Below the pieces are notes generated by a model. The model had not been told where the DNA came from and searched no databases. It worked only from the letters and a program-made list of their open reading frames with translations. The translations under genes were made by a program, and so were the position numbers. 64,000 nt of DNA from Hydrangea macrophylla (lineage: Eukaryota > Streptophyta > Magnoliopsida > Cornales > Hydrangeaceae): the NCBI GenBank assembly GCA_033977485.1, contig CM066982.1:11337218-11401217 (forward strand). Reading direction: 5' to 3'. Positions 46,825 through 55,631 of this stretch are shown piece after piece; within the stretch, counting starts at the first letter, position 1, and each line of letters begins with the position of its first letter.

Positions 46825-46986
46825 AAATTTAACGTGTCACTTGTCGTATCGTGTCTAATACACGGACATGACACTTCGTTGACACTTTTCCTGCAGTGTC
46901 GATGTGCAATTTTTTTAGAATTTTGTCATGTCGATGTGCCAGTGTCGTATCGTATCCATATCGTTGTGTCCGTGCTTCATAGACTA

Positions 46987-47540
46987 CCAATTATTACCAT
47001 TTTGCCTTAACACTACAAGTAAAATTCTGAAGATAGTACACCTTCTATCCTAAATCAAAGTGCACTTTTAATTTAAGGATAAGGAAATTCCACCATTTAT
47101 AGAAGGGTAATTCTATATATATCCACCTATTTTGTTCTTTATATCCACTATTTAATAAAAAAAATTTATCACTATTGTACCTCTACACGTGACAGAATGT
47201 TGGGTAAATAAGAAATAACACATTAGCAAAATGAGTGTAGCTGAGATGGAGATGCTAAAATGAATGTGTGGTAAGACTAAGAAACATAGTATAACATCTG
47301 TACCCGGAAAAAGGATAAACAATTATTTTAAATATGCATTAATTTATTTAATTAGTTTATATGATGGATTAAGGGGAGGCTGTGGACTTACCCGTGGAAA
47401 AGTGTTCAGTGAGTAACATAGTTGAAAAGTCCCCAGTGAGGTGCTACAGGTATTGAAGTAGGACCCAGTGAAGGGCCCGAATAATATAATTTGTATGCAT
47501 TTATATGATTAAATGAATATGTGTTTAAATCGCTTTCATA
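46987..47540. other. non-coding stretch, possible LTR fragment
   Basis: Mostly AT-rich. From 47,293 the words AACATCTGTACCCGG and, further on, CCCAGTGAGGTGCTACAGG and GACCCAGTGAAGGGCCC resemble the edge of an LTR, but no partner copy is present, so this is only a suggestion. Confidence 0.3.
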
Positions 47541-47577
47541 TTACTCCCTTCATCCCATTTTATCTATCCATCTTTCC
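47541..47577. mobile_element. Stowaway-type MITE end (fragment)
   Basis: TACTCCCTTCATCCCATTTT followed by ATCTATCCATCTTT is close to the well-known Stowaway terminus (TA, then CTCCCTCCGTCCCA). It is cut by the Tat LTR that starts at 47,578; no other end is seen. Confidence 0.5.
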
Positions 47578-48214
47578 TGATGATGCCGAAATTTGGATAA
47601 GAAGAAATATATGAAAAAGTTAGACACAATGAAGTTTGCATGTGGTTTGGCCCCGTTAATGAGGTGACCTAAGTCCACGGATGCGTCGGAGCGCTTCACA
47701 AGCAGATCACCGGCGGGTCTGGTGAGCCAACAGTTTGGGCGGCAATACCAGTGAAACCGACTGGGTGTATGCGTATGAGTGAGAGTAGTATGCAGTTCTG
47801 TTGGTTTTTTTATGCGACCCCTTTCAATGGGGGCGAGTGGCCTCTTTTATAGGTGCAAGAGACCACCCGTACAAGGTAAGTTTATAGATTAAGAAACCTA
47901 ATCTATTTATAACTTAATTTACATGAATTTAGGGGTGTTTCCTAAGTGGTTTAGGAAACCGCCTGCTCCTTCCATTTAGTCTTCTAACTGGGATAGGAAA
48001 CTGCTTGGAGGCTTGCTGACCAAGCAATCACGCCTACTGGGGGTGCGCCCATGTGGGGTCTATCTGGAAAGAACGACCGGATCTACGACCAAACCGGGTG
48101 GTTTTGCGTAACAGCCCGGGATGGTTATGTAGTCAGTCCAAATTCAAGATAACTTGGCTTCTCTTTGCTGAGGTGGCGTGGCTTGACTTTGACCTGATAT
48201 TTTTGTGCATATCA
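47578..48214 (-). repeat. 3' LTR of a Tat-type Gypsy element
   Basis: On the minus strand the 637-bp LTR begins TGATATGCACAAAAATATC and ends GGCATCATCA (TG..CA). It is directly preceded, still on the minus strand, by the purine-rich tract GAAAATGGGGGGTAGT at 48,230-48,215. This fixes it as a 3' LTR, with its element extending to the right. A TATA-like TATAAAAGAGGCC lies on the minus strand near 47,840-47,852. Confidence 0.78.
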
Positions 48215-48230
48215 ACTACCCCCCATTTTC
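48215..48230 (-). other. polypurine tract of the Tat-type element
   Basis: A purine run on the minus strand (GAAAATGGGGGGTAGT) abuts the LTR start. It is the expected primer for plus-strand DNA synthesis. Confidence 0.75.
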
Positions 48231-48594
48231 GAAACTAATGGGATGCTCTATCGGATGAGGTTTGAAAATTAAGACTGCTTCTAAAAAAAACCGTTCAGGA
48301 AATGGCCCCGGGTTGCTACCCGGGTCGTGACCGATCGAGCTGGTCTTCCGGGGTCAGGACTGAGCGGGGGCTATGTGGGCCCGGGACCAACTTCTACCAC
48401 GTGTCACCTGGTCAATGGCCTGGTCAGGATCTAGCGAGGCTGGTATGAACGTAATCGAACAGTCACGTCTGGCATTAATTGGGCGCGTCTTTTGAGGCGA
48501 CTTTCCGCGTGCCTGAGATGACAGTTGTTGGCAAGTTTAGGCGGGAAAATTTCCTGGCTGTTAGATCTAACTTGATCTGGACCGTCCGTGCTCC

Positions 48595-48604
48595 CTATAT
48601 AAAG
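48595..48604 (+). promoter_or_regulatory. TATA box of the antisense extra ORF
   Basis: CTATATAAAG preceded by GTGCTCC lies about 350 bp before the first recognisable coding sequence of the plus-strand ORF, opposite to the direction of the retroelement. Spacing and context suit a plant core promoter; activity is not shown. Confidence 0.5.
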
Positions 48605-48942
48605 AACACTTGTTCATTTCTGGGATTCCTGCTACCAATTGATAGAGATACCGAGCAGTTTGAGAGCAGAAAAAGTGTCCGGTAAAGCTTCCCGAACTCT
48701 TCTTTTGCGCTAATCCTTGTAAGTGTTCCCTTTTCAGTTTCAGTTCATCATCCTCTTCCTCTTCTTCTACCTTTTTCTCTTCTTTTCTAAGCGAGGCTGG
48801 AGAGGGCGAACCCTCTTAGGTTAGAATGGGAGTGGGACTTTTTCTTTCTCAGGTTCTATTCTTTCTTCAAGTTGGGAGGTACGTTAGATAGGTTGAACCG
48901 AGCAGGCTGTCTGGCCCCGGGTAGTTCTGACCGAGTGTCACC

Positions 48943-50190
48943 TTGTCTTTAAGACTGTATACCTTCTGCCTTTTAGGTTTGATAACCCTGCCCCCTTTGT
49001 ACCTCATACTCAGAGTTCTTGACCCATATCTAGGTCATCCTGTACTTCCTGGCCCAGTCACCGAAACCCCAAGGATGTGTCACTCTGGTTTTGACTCGTC
49101 TTCTCGGTTGGAGGATGAGCAGTCCGGGTCAGAGACGTCGGACACAAGTCTGAGTCTGCCATCCGTATCCCCTCTGATCACCATAGCAAGGGCAGAATCC
49201 CAATCCGTCTATCTGACGATGAGTCAGACCAGGGAGCCCCCGTTGCTTCCATTTCCCGGGGTTTGGGTGATGAAACACCAGGAGAACTCGACCCTAAGGT
49301 AGCCTTCACCAGTGAGTTCATCCCGTCCACCCTACGTACTGAAGATTTCAGCCACATTAGGGATAGGTACAGCCTTCCCGACTATTGCTCCCTGGCCGTG
49401 AATGTCGGCGGAGCCCAAATCTACCAACGGGGTTTCATCACCTCATATGAGGACATCCTCATGGCTGGGTTCCGCATTCCCCTCCATCCGATTGCTCGGG
49501 ACGTCCTTATATACTTGGGGATCGCCCTGGGGTAACTGGCCCCGAACGGTTGGAGATTACTCATGGGGCGCATCTCCCATTAGCCCTAAGTTTTTGGGTA
49601 TGAGCTTACTGTCCAGGAGTTTCTCTGGATGCATCGACCGTTTCCCGTACATGGGGTGACTGGGTTCTTTTCTCTCGGGGCTCGGAAGGGAGAAGGATCA
49701 TAATGAATTGCCCGAGCAAACACAAGGGTTGGAAGAATAGATTCTTCCGAGTATCCACCCTTGGACTCTATGAGCAGGCCCAGGGATCCAGATGAGCACT
49801 TCCTAGGCGGGAGAACTAAGGGGTAAGTTAGTACAATAACTTACGCTCACTTCCTTTACTTTGACTTGAGACTAACTACGTTACATTTTTCATTGCAGCG
49901 AGGTCAGCCAGCCCACCTAGCATTCCCAGGGAGTGCCAAGAGAGAATCAGAAGCTTGGCGGACCGTCCTATCAACATTTGGGACGTTCTAACCCGCTCGG
50001 GAGATCAAAGAGGCGATCACCGACCAGAACACCCCGCCGAGGCCCCTGTCTTTCCCTCAATCATCCCGGGTAAGAGTTTGATCGGCAACTTAATTTTGGT
50101 TATCCTCCATTGTCTCGTTGCTCTGATTACTGACTTTGTGGCTGCTTTCCTTTTACAAAAATGGCCCCAAAGAGGAATTTTGAGCTATTT
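48943..50190 (+). pseudogene. antisense extra ORF of Tat element (PF04195-type 'putative gypsy type transposon' protein)
   Basis: The plus strand carries SSSRLEDEQSGSETSDTS at about 49,095. In a second frame follow TSEFIPSTLRTEDFSHIRDR, YSLPDYCSLAVNVGGAQIYQ and SYEDILMAGFRIPLHPIARD (49,263-49,535). This is the pattern of the plant-only family PF04195, known from an extra ORF lying antisense between pol and the 3' LTR of Tat retrotransposons; the orientation here agrees. A stop follows at LGIALG, then APNGWR and WKNRFFRVSTLGLYEQ in broken frames. The protein's role is unknown. The copy is dead, and the rest of its element (pol, 5' LTR) is absent, so the element is truncated near 50.2 kb. Confidence 0.78.
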
Positions 50191-50343
50191 CATTCATTTA
50201 CAATGTAGGGCGCGTTCTGAATTCTGAATAATAAGGGCCTGTAACGCTCACTCTTATCATGTTTCTTTCTCCATCTCTCCCCTCTTTTTTCACGAAATGT
50301 ACAAGATTTTTTTTTTATAATCCTCTTCGTTCACAATGTTCAG

Positions 50344-50617
50344 GTACCTATTTTGCTGTTCCTACTCTCACAATGTAACTTCTAAAGGTAAGTACATTAC
50401 TTTTGTTACAATAGTAGCAGAGACTGATAATCTTGAAGTAGAATTGAATCCTGGGATCAAGCTCCTTGGACCTGTCGAAGAAATAACTTTTGACACGTAC
50501 GACAGATACGAACCTACTAACTAGCATACTATTGACAATTAATTGTTTCATATCCTTGGTAAGAATTTGTTCACTTTTCTTTCAGTTTTTGCCTAGCTAA
50601 TGCTACAGGTAGCACTT
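50344..50617 (+). pseudogene. fragment of a Rab GDP-dissociation inhibitor gene
   Basis: From 50,345 the frame reads YLFCCSYSHNV, ETDNLEVELNPG, LLGPVEEI and FDTYDRYEPTN. This matches from memory the C-terminal part of plant Rab GDI proteins (SYSHNV-PKGK, AETDNP-ELKPG, LLGPVDEIFFD-YDRYEP). Rab GDI extracts prenylated Rab GTPases from membranes. The match starts straight after TGTTCAG, a good 3' splice site, so this is a genomic, intron-bearing copy and not a retrocopy. The frame ends at a TAA at 50,522. Further GDI-like words (a decayed form of LDNCFIS, then ATGCTACAG) continue with indels to about 50,617. Only a small part of the roughly 445-residue family is present. Confidence 0.75.
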
Positions 50618-50639
50618 AAAGTTCACTTTTCCCTCGTAA

Positions 50640-51541
50640 CCGTGTTAATTGTTTTGATAGGAAAATAAAGGCATTCCTAAGTGCCTGTTTGGGAATGCTT
50701 AAAACTGGATCAGGTTCAGGCACGGTCTCACTTTTATCTAGTTTTTATGGAAATCAATTTTGTGCTAATTTGATTAAGATTCAGTTCTTGGGGTACTATT
50801 ATGTCCGACAATGGCTCCTACTTAATCAAACCAACACAAAATTGGTTTCCGATTTATATATGGTTCATTGACGTAATCGTGTGGTGAACTGGTCCAATGC
50901 TTTTCATATCACATCTGGACAGAACAACTAATTTTGTTAATATATATATATACTCTTTAAGGGAAAAGGAGGGTACCCAACGCATTTTTACCACCACCTA
51001 TACTTTAAGCTAAAATCAATAAGCTTGTTCATCCAAAATACTTATATGAGAGTCCTAACTTATCATTACGTGTCCTAAGAGTCCTAAGAAAACTTCCAAA
51101 TTGTAATTTCCCAAAACTTCCCTGTCTTGGGAAAAATATTGATTACAGCAGTTGTATAATTCTACATGGATCAAAAACCAATAAAAGGTTTGTATTAATC
51201 CATCTGCTCTACTATTTTTAGGGGAATCCTTCTTCAACTCAGCAAAAAATTATTCATAACTCAGCAAATATTTGAAATCTATGAGAGAGAATTAAATCCT
51301 ACATGGTATAATAGTTATACCCAATATTTGCTCTGGTATAAGTCTCGAATGATAGAAGATTATAAGCGGCACAGGTTTGATGACGCCCATTGATTGATCG
51401 ATTTTTAGTGTGTTTCTATATCCAATTTCAATGTTCTCAAACTTATATGTTAATCCTTAGTTTTCAGTTGCAATTAATGAAATGAGAACCCTCTCACCAA
51501 ATGAGATCGATGATTGAATTTCTAAAAGTATCCCATGTTTC
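50640..51541. other. non-coding stretch, nothing recognised
   Basis: AT-rich DNA with a (TA)n run at 50,940-50,952. It could be further intron or flank of the captured GDI segment, but no coding similarity is visible. Confidence 0.45.
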
Positions 51542-51581
51542 TGTAATACCCCGTATTTTATCTTCGCATTTAAAAAAAAAA

Positions 51582-51612
<31 letters not shown>

Positions 51613-51807
51613 TACCAGTTTTGAAATTTGTGCAGTATAAGTTTTACCTGCGTGTGTGTGTCATCGCGTGAGCTCAACACACACGAATATCTCCTATAGG
51701 AGACTTGGCCCCAAAGGAAGTCAATTTCGTGCATAGTGTGTGCATGTGTGCTGTGCTTATGTGTGTGTGTGACGTGAGTGTGTGTTGTGGTGAGCAAGTA
51801 ATAATGT

Positions 51808-51819
51808 TATATAAATACA
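51808..51819 (+). promoter_or_regulatory. TATA-like box of Gypsy B LTR
   Basis: TTATATAAATAC is followed within 70 bp by pyrimidine-rich DNA (C-run, then CT repeats), as in many plant LTR promoters. Confidence 0.5.
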
Positions 51820-51874
51820 CCTACCCCCCCCCCCCCCCCCCCAACTAAACTCTCACAACTCTCTATTCTCTCTA

Positions 51875-51932
<58 letters not shown>

Positions 51933-52121
51933 TGCACACACACACCCACATATTATTTCATACACACACATATATATTATTACATATATAAACAAACATA
52001 TGTTTACTTATACACATACACACACAAACTTATATTCATTCAAGGAGATTGATTCAAGCTTTGGGTAAATCTTATTTGGGTAAGCTTTACTGTTTTGATT
52101 TTAGTTATTATAAACTGTAGA

Positions 52122-52154
<33 letters not shown>

Positions 52155-52489
52155 ATGTATCGTTAAGGGTCTGAAAATAGCGGGCAGAAAAACTATGTCA
52201 GAAACTCGATTTCTTTATATCAGATGAAAGGTCTCGATCCCACGAGGCTCCATTTCAAATTTCAAAAGCTAATTTAATACGGTCATGACGAACAGTCGAT
52301 TTTATGTTTTGTCACTATTCGAATTTTTGATAAAATCAAGAGCTATGGTTCAATTCATGAAAAATCGATTTCATATTTGAAATCTATGTGGAAAAACAAT
52401 GAATTTCATATATTGGGAGTATTGTTTTAATTAAGTCTGAAAAATGATTTAAATTAAAGAAGCTTCGTGGAAGACAATAATGTGGCCTG

Positions 52490-52665
52490 GTTCGCGACTC
52501 GTGCGTGCGAGCGAGGATGCGCGCGAGCAAACCGCGCGCGCGACCAGGCTGTTTTCTAAAATTGTTCTTTTAAAATATCCACGTAACCTTTGTGTATATA
52601 ATCCGTGCGAACGACCCGCGCGAGCGAGGGCCCGCAGGAGCGGTCCGCTCGAGCGAGCTGAGGCA
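52490..52665. repeat. CpG-rich palindromic word cluster in LTR B
   Basis: Two clusters, near 52,493-52,545 and 52,604-52,662, are packed with CGCGCGAGC, GTGCGAGCGAG, CCGCGCGCGCG, CCCGCGCGAGCG and GCTCGAGCGAGC, words that are wholly or partly self-complementary. An AT-rich stretch of about 60 bp separates the clusters. CpG density is far above the surroundings. Confidence 0.75.
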
Positions 52666-53148
52666 GTTTGATAAAAACTTCTGTTTTGTTCTACTTGAGT
52701 CAGAACCGAGCTAAGGGACCTTGTACCCTAAGCTTTAAGAGTTGTACTTTTCCTTTGTAGTAGTTGTACTCATGCTTTGAGGTGTTGTACCTCACTAATA
52801 TACGCACATTATTGTATATTGAGATTTGTAACAGATTGAGCAGTTCCGGTTTCTATTCTGATTAATTATTCAGTCTATCCTCGGTGAACGGTAGTTCCGT
52901 ATAACCCTCAATAAAGTTGTATAACATGTTAATAGTGTACTTACATGTTTACTTGAGCTGCTATGCCTTATGTGTTTACCTGGATAATTTCAGCATGTCT
53001 ATTATGTTGCTTTGAATTGATAGCTTGCCTTAATAATCTGTCTTATGAATTATTGAATATGTCTGGATGCTTAGAGCTCGCATATGTCATATCATTTCAT
53101 AAGCATGAGCATGAACACGAAAATCACGAAAATGATTTTGGGATGAAA

Positions 53149-53232
53149 GACCTTAGAGGCTTCCAAATTTTAAAAAGGGAAGACCTTAGAGGCTTCCAGG
53201 TTTTAAAAAGGGAAGACCTTAGAGGCTTCCAA
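53149..53232. repeat. 33-bp tandem repeat in LTR B
   Basis: GACCTTAGAGGCTTCCA starts at 53,149, 53,182 and 53,215, with TTTTAAAAAGGGAA between. Period 33, about 2.6 copies. Confidence 0.9.
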
Positions 53233-54042
53233 ACATAAAACCCTCTAGGAGGGATTTTGTTTTGAAAAGTTAGAAATCCCGGATTTGTGGGTAGGCATGT
53301 GAGATGGGTACCACTAGGAACTCGAATTGCGGGATGTGCTGCAAGAAACCCCCGTAACGGTAAAGGCTAAGCCTCTGTGTAATTCGTAAGGCCCAAAGTC
53401 CCACACGTTTGAGGCTAGGCCTACGTGGACGGGAAGCCCATGGTCCGGGTAATGATATTGACGATTGAGGGTGAGTGTTTGAAAAGGCATGTAAATGGTT
53501 TTTATGCATTGACATTGGCATTCATTGCACTCACGCATGTTATATAACAGATGTTATTATGCGGTTATATGACTATACGAGCCTTTTGACTTATGGACTA
53601 TTAAACCTTTCTTTCTGGTGATATAGATAAGGGCAAGGCCCCGAGGCTTGACAATGCTTCCGCTATAGTTTGAAGACCCCGTGTGTGGGGATTATCATTT
53701 AGTTAATGTGACAAAACTTTGATTTCAAAGAACATGTTATGTTTCAATTGGACAAATGTTAGTCCACCGACTTTTAAATAAAGAGATAGCTTAACTATGA
53801 TTTTTCGCTGCTTATATTGAAAACGTTTTGTTTCAAGAAAAGAATATTTCAAATGAAAACCAGTTTTGTGTTTTATAAATGCTTTCCAAAGGATAAACAT
53901 ATATTTCAAGTAACCCTCGGAGCCTAGGACTCGGGGAGTTACGGAATGGTGTCAAAGCCTCCTACTGTCATTGATTATTATTGTGCTTCCGCCGGTTGAC
54001 ACCCCGTCGCCGGGAATCGTGGCGGGGCGGGGCGTCACAGAA

Positions 54043-54054
54043 TGGTATCAGAGC
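54043..54054 (+). other. primer-binding site of Gypsy B (tRNA-Met)
   Basis: TGGTATCAGAGC, an exact match to the common plant Gypsy primer site complementary to the initiator tRNA-Met 3' end, lies four bases inside the LTR. Confidence 0.95.
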
Positions 54055-54294
54055 GTAACCGGGTCGAATACTTTGGACGCCGGGTTATATGCTCGTATGT
54101 TTAGTTTTGTTGACATGTTAGACATGATTAGTTGATACACGACATATGTTTTGATATGTGTTAACATGTTACTTGGTAACTTGAGATGTTAACTGTTTAC
54201 TTGTTATGCTTGACATACACATGTGCTATTGAATACACTTTGTGATTAGATCATGTTATGTGATTCATTTATTCGATTCGATCTTATTATAGCT

Positions 54295-55607
54295 ATACCG
54301 CCACGCCGTGAGAATCACAGTTTTGAGCTTGAGGCTGAAGAGCAGATATCAGCTGCTTCGATCCCAGTTAGAGGCCGAGGCCGAGGTCGAGGTCGTGCTC
54401 GAGGACATGGTCCAGGTAGAGGCCGTGGTCAAGGTCAAGGTCATGGTCGAGGTCGTGGTCGTGGTCGAGGTCATGCGCATGATGTTGCATTTGAGTTTGA
54501 AGCTTCCACAGGACCAGTTGATATTCCTGATGGACTGCAAGGGTTACAGAATGTTGCCGATGTAATTACAAGGGCAGTCAGAGATGCTATGCCGCCTCCT
54601 CCCCCTCGTACTTCGAGAGGTGAGACAAATCCCGCTAGAGCTCGGGAGCGGCTGATTACCAAAGATTTCGATGCTAGGAAGCCGCCACAGTTCTCTGGTA
54701 GCTCTGACCCGATGGCTGCAGAGGATTGGCTTCAGCATATCACGAAGATATTCGAATTCATTGATCTTCATGTGGATACTCTCCGCATCAAGTTGGCTAC
54801 ATACTTATTTTCTGGAGAAGCTACCCATTGGTGGGATTGCACTGTGAGTATTCATCTACTTGCTGGCATGACTTGGAAGTCATTTAAGAATCTTTTCCTC
54901 GATAACTACTTCCCAGAAGTACAGAGGGATGCAAAAAGGGCTGAGTTCTTTACCCTCCAACAAGGGGATATGTCAGTGACAGAATATGCTACTATGTTTT
55001 CCACCTTGGCTCATTTTGCTCAAGAACAGTTGGTCAGTGATCATTTCAAGGCTACACGTTTTGCCTCTGGTCTTCGACCCTACATTCGGAAAAGTCTGGC
55101 TAGCACGCCTATCACCACTTATGCTGATACTTTGACAAGGGTATTGGGTGTTGAAAGTGTAGATTTGGATCTGAAAAGGGCCAGGAGATTATTACTCCAA
55201 CCAAGAGCACTGGTCTGTCTAAGAAAGCTAAGACAGAGACTAGATCTCAATTTCAGTCCCAACCTCCTCAACAGCAGCAGCAACGATCCTATTCACAACA
55301 GAGATCTTCTTATCAAAGTTCTCAACAATCGGGGTTACAACGAGGTGTGAATGCCGCTGGGGAGAAAGTTTGTCTTCGATGTGGTGATCCGAATCATTTC
55401 ATCAAGTTTTGTCCTCAACGACCACCCAAGAAAACTCAGTCGATTGGTTCGACACCGTATTATCCACCATCTCAGGCAGTATCCACTCAGAGTGTGAAAC
55501 CCTACCAGAACAGAGGAAATCAGGGTAATTATCAGAGGACAGATAATCGTGGTGGTTCTCAGCCACAAAAATACCAAGAACCCAAAGGAATGAATTTTGC
55601 TTTGTGA
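54295..55607 (+). pseudogene. Gypsy B gag pseudogene
   Basis: The frame has PPRRENHSFELEAEEQI at its head; the codon before it is ATA (54,295-54,297), where an ATG would be expected, so the start is probably lost. An Arg-Gly repeat region (54,367-54,475) follows, then the retrotransposon gag domain (KPPQFSGSSDPMAAEDWLQH, FSGEATHWWD, FLDNYFPEVQRDAKRAEF, ATRFASGLRPYIR). Near 55,175-55,190 the reading shifts by one base: the downstream frame has a Gln/Ser-rich stretch and a complete CCHC zinc knuckle, CLRCGDPNHFIKFC, at about 55,371-55,412. It stops TGA after GMNFAL at 55,605-55,607. Gag forms the particle and packages RNA. Confidence 0.85.
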
Positions 55608-55631
55608 CGACATCCTATTGACGCGTTTTCT

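Larger units (their letters stand above)
43478..46978. mobile_element. small TIR element interrupted by CACTA 2
   Basis: GGAAGCACTGACAC at 43,478 and GTGTCCGTGCTTC at 46,966-46,978 are inverted termini. Outside lie ATCAACTA and ATAGACTA, a possible 8-bp target duplication with two changes. Without CACTA 2 only about 170 bp remain, full of GTGTCG and ACACGACAC-type words. hAT-like by duplication size; non-coding. Confidence 0.6.
51542..54039 (+). repeat. 5' LTR of Gypsy B
   Basis: It runs from TGTAATACCCCG at 51,542 to GGGGCGTCACA at 54,039, four bases before the primer-binding site. A TATA-like TTATATAAATAC lies at 51,808-51,819, followed by a C-run (51,825-51,842) and a (CT)n run of about 50 bp (51,879-51,929), leader-like for a plant promoter. 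Downstream are a CpG-rich motif cluster (52,490-52,665), a 33-bp tandem repeat (53,149-53,232) and a GC-rich 3' end. Confidence 0.87.
51542..55631 (+). mobile_element. Gypsy element B (Tekay-like), 5' part, cut by Athila
   Basis: A 2.5-kb LTR, a primer-binding site and gag follow in order on the plus strand. The element stops at 55,631, where an Athila LTR begins, and its pol and 3' LTR are not in this window. Gag type and LTR length fit the Tekay group. The gag frame has a lost start codon and a frameshift, so the copy is dead. Confidence 0.85.

Noticed and set aside
53270..53538. Minus-strand frames in LTR B
   Set aside because: They are opposite to element sense, inside the LTR and without recognisable domains.
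51542..54039. Independent solo LTR
   Set aside because: A primer-binding site and gag follow directly, so it is the 5' LTR of a longer element.
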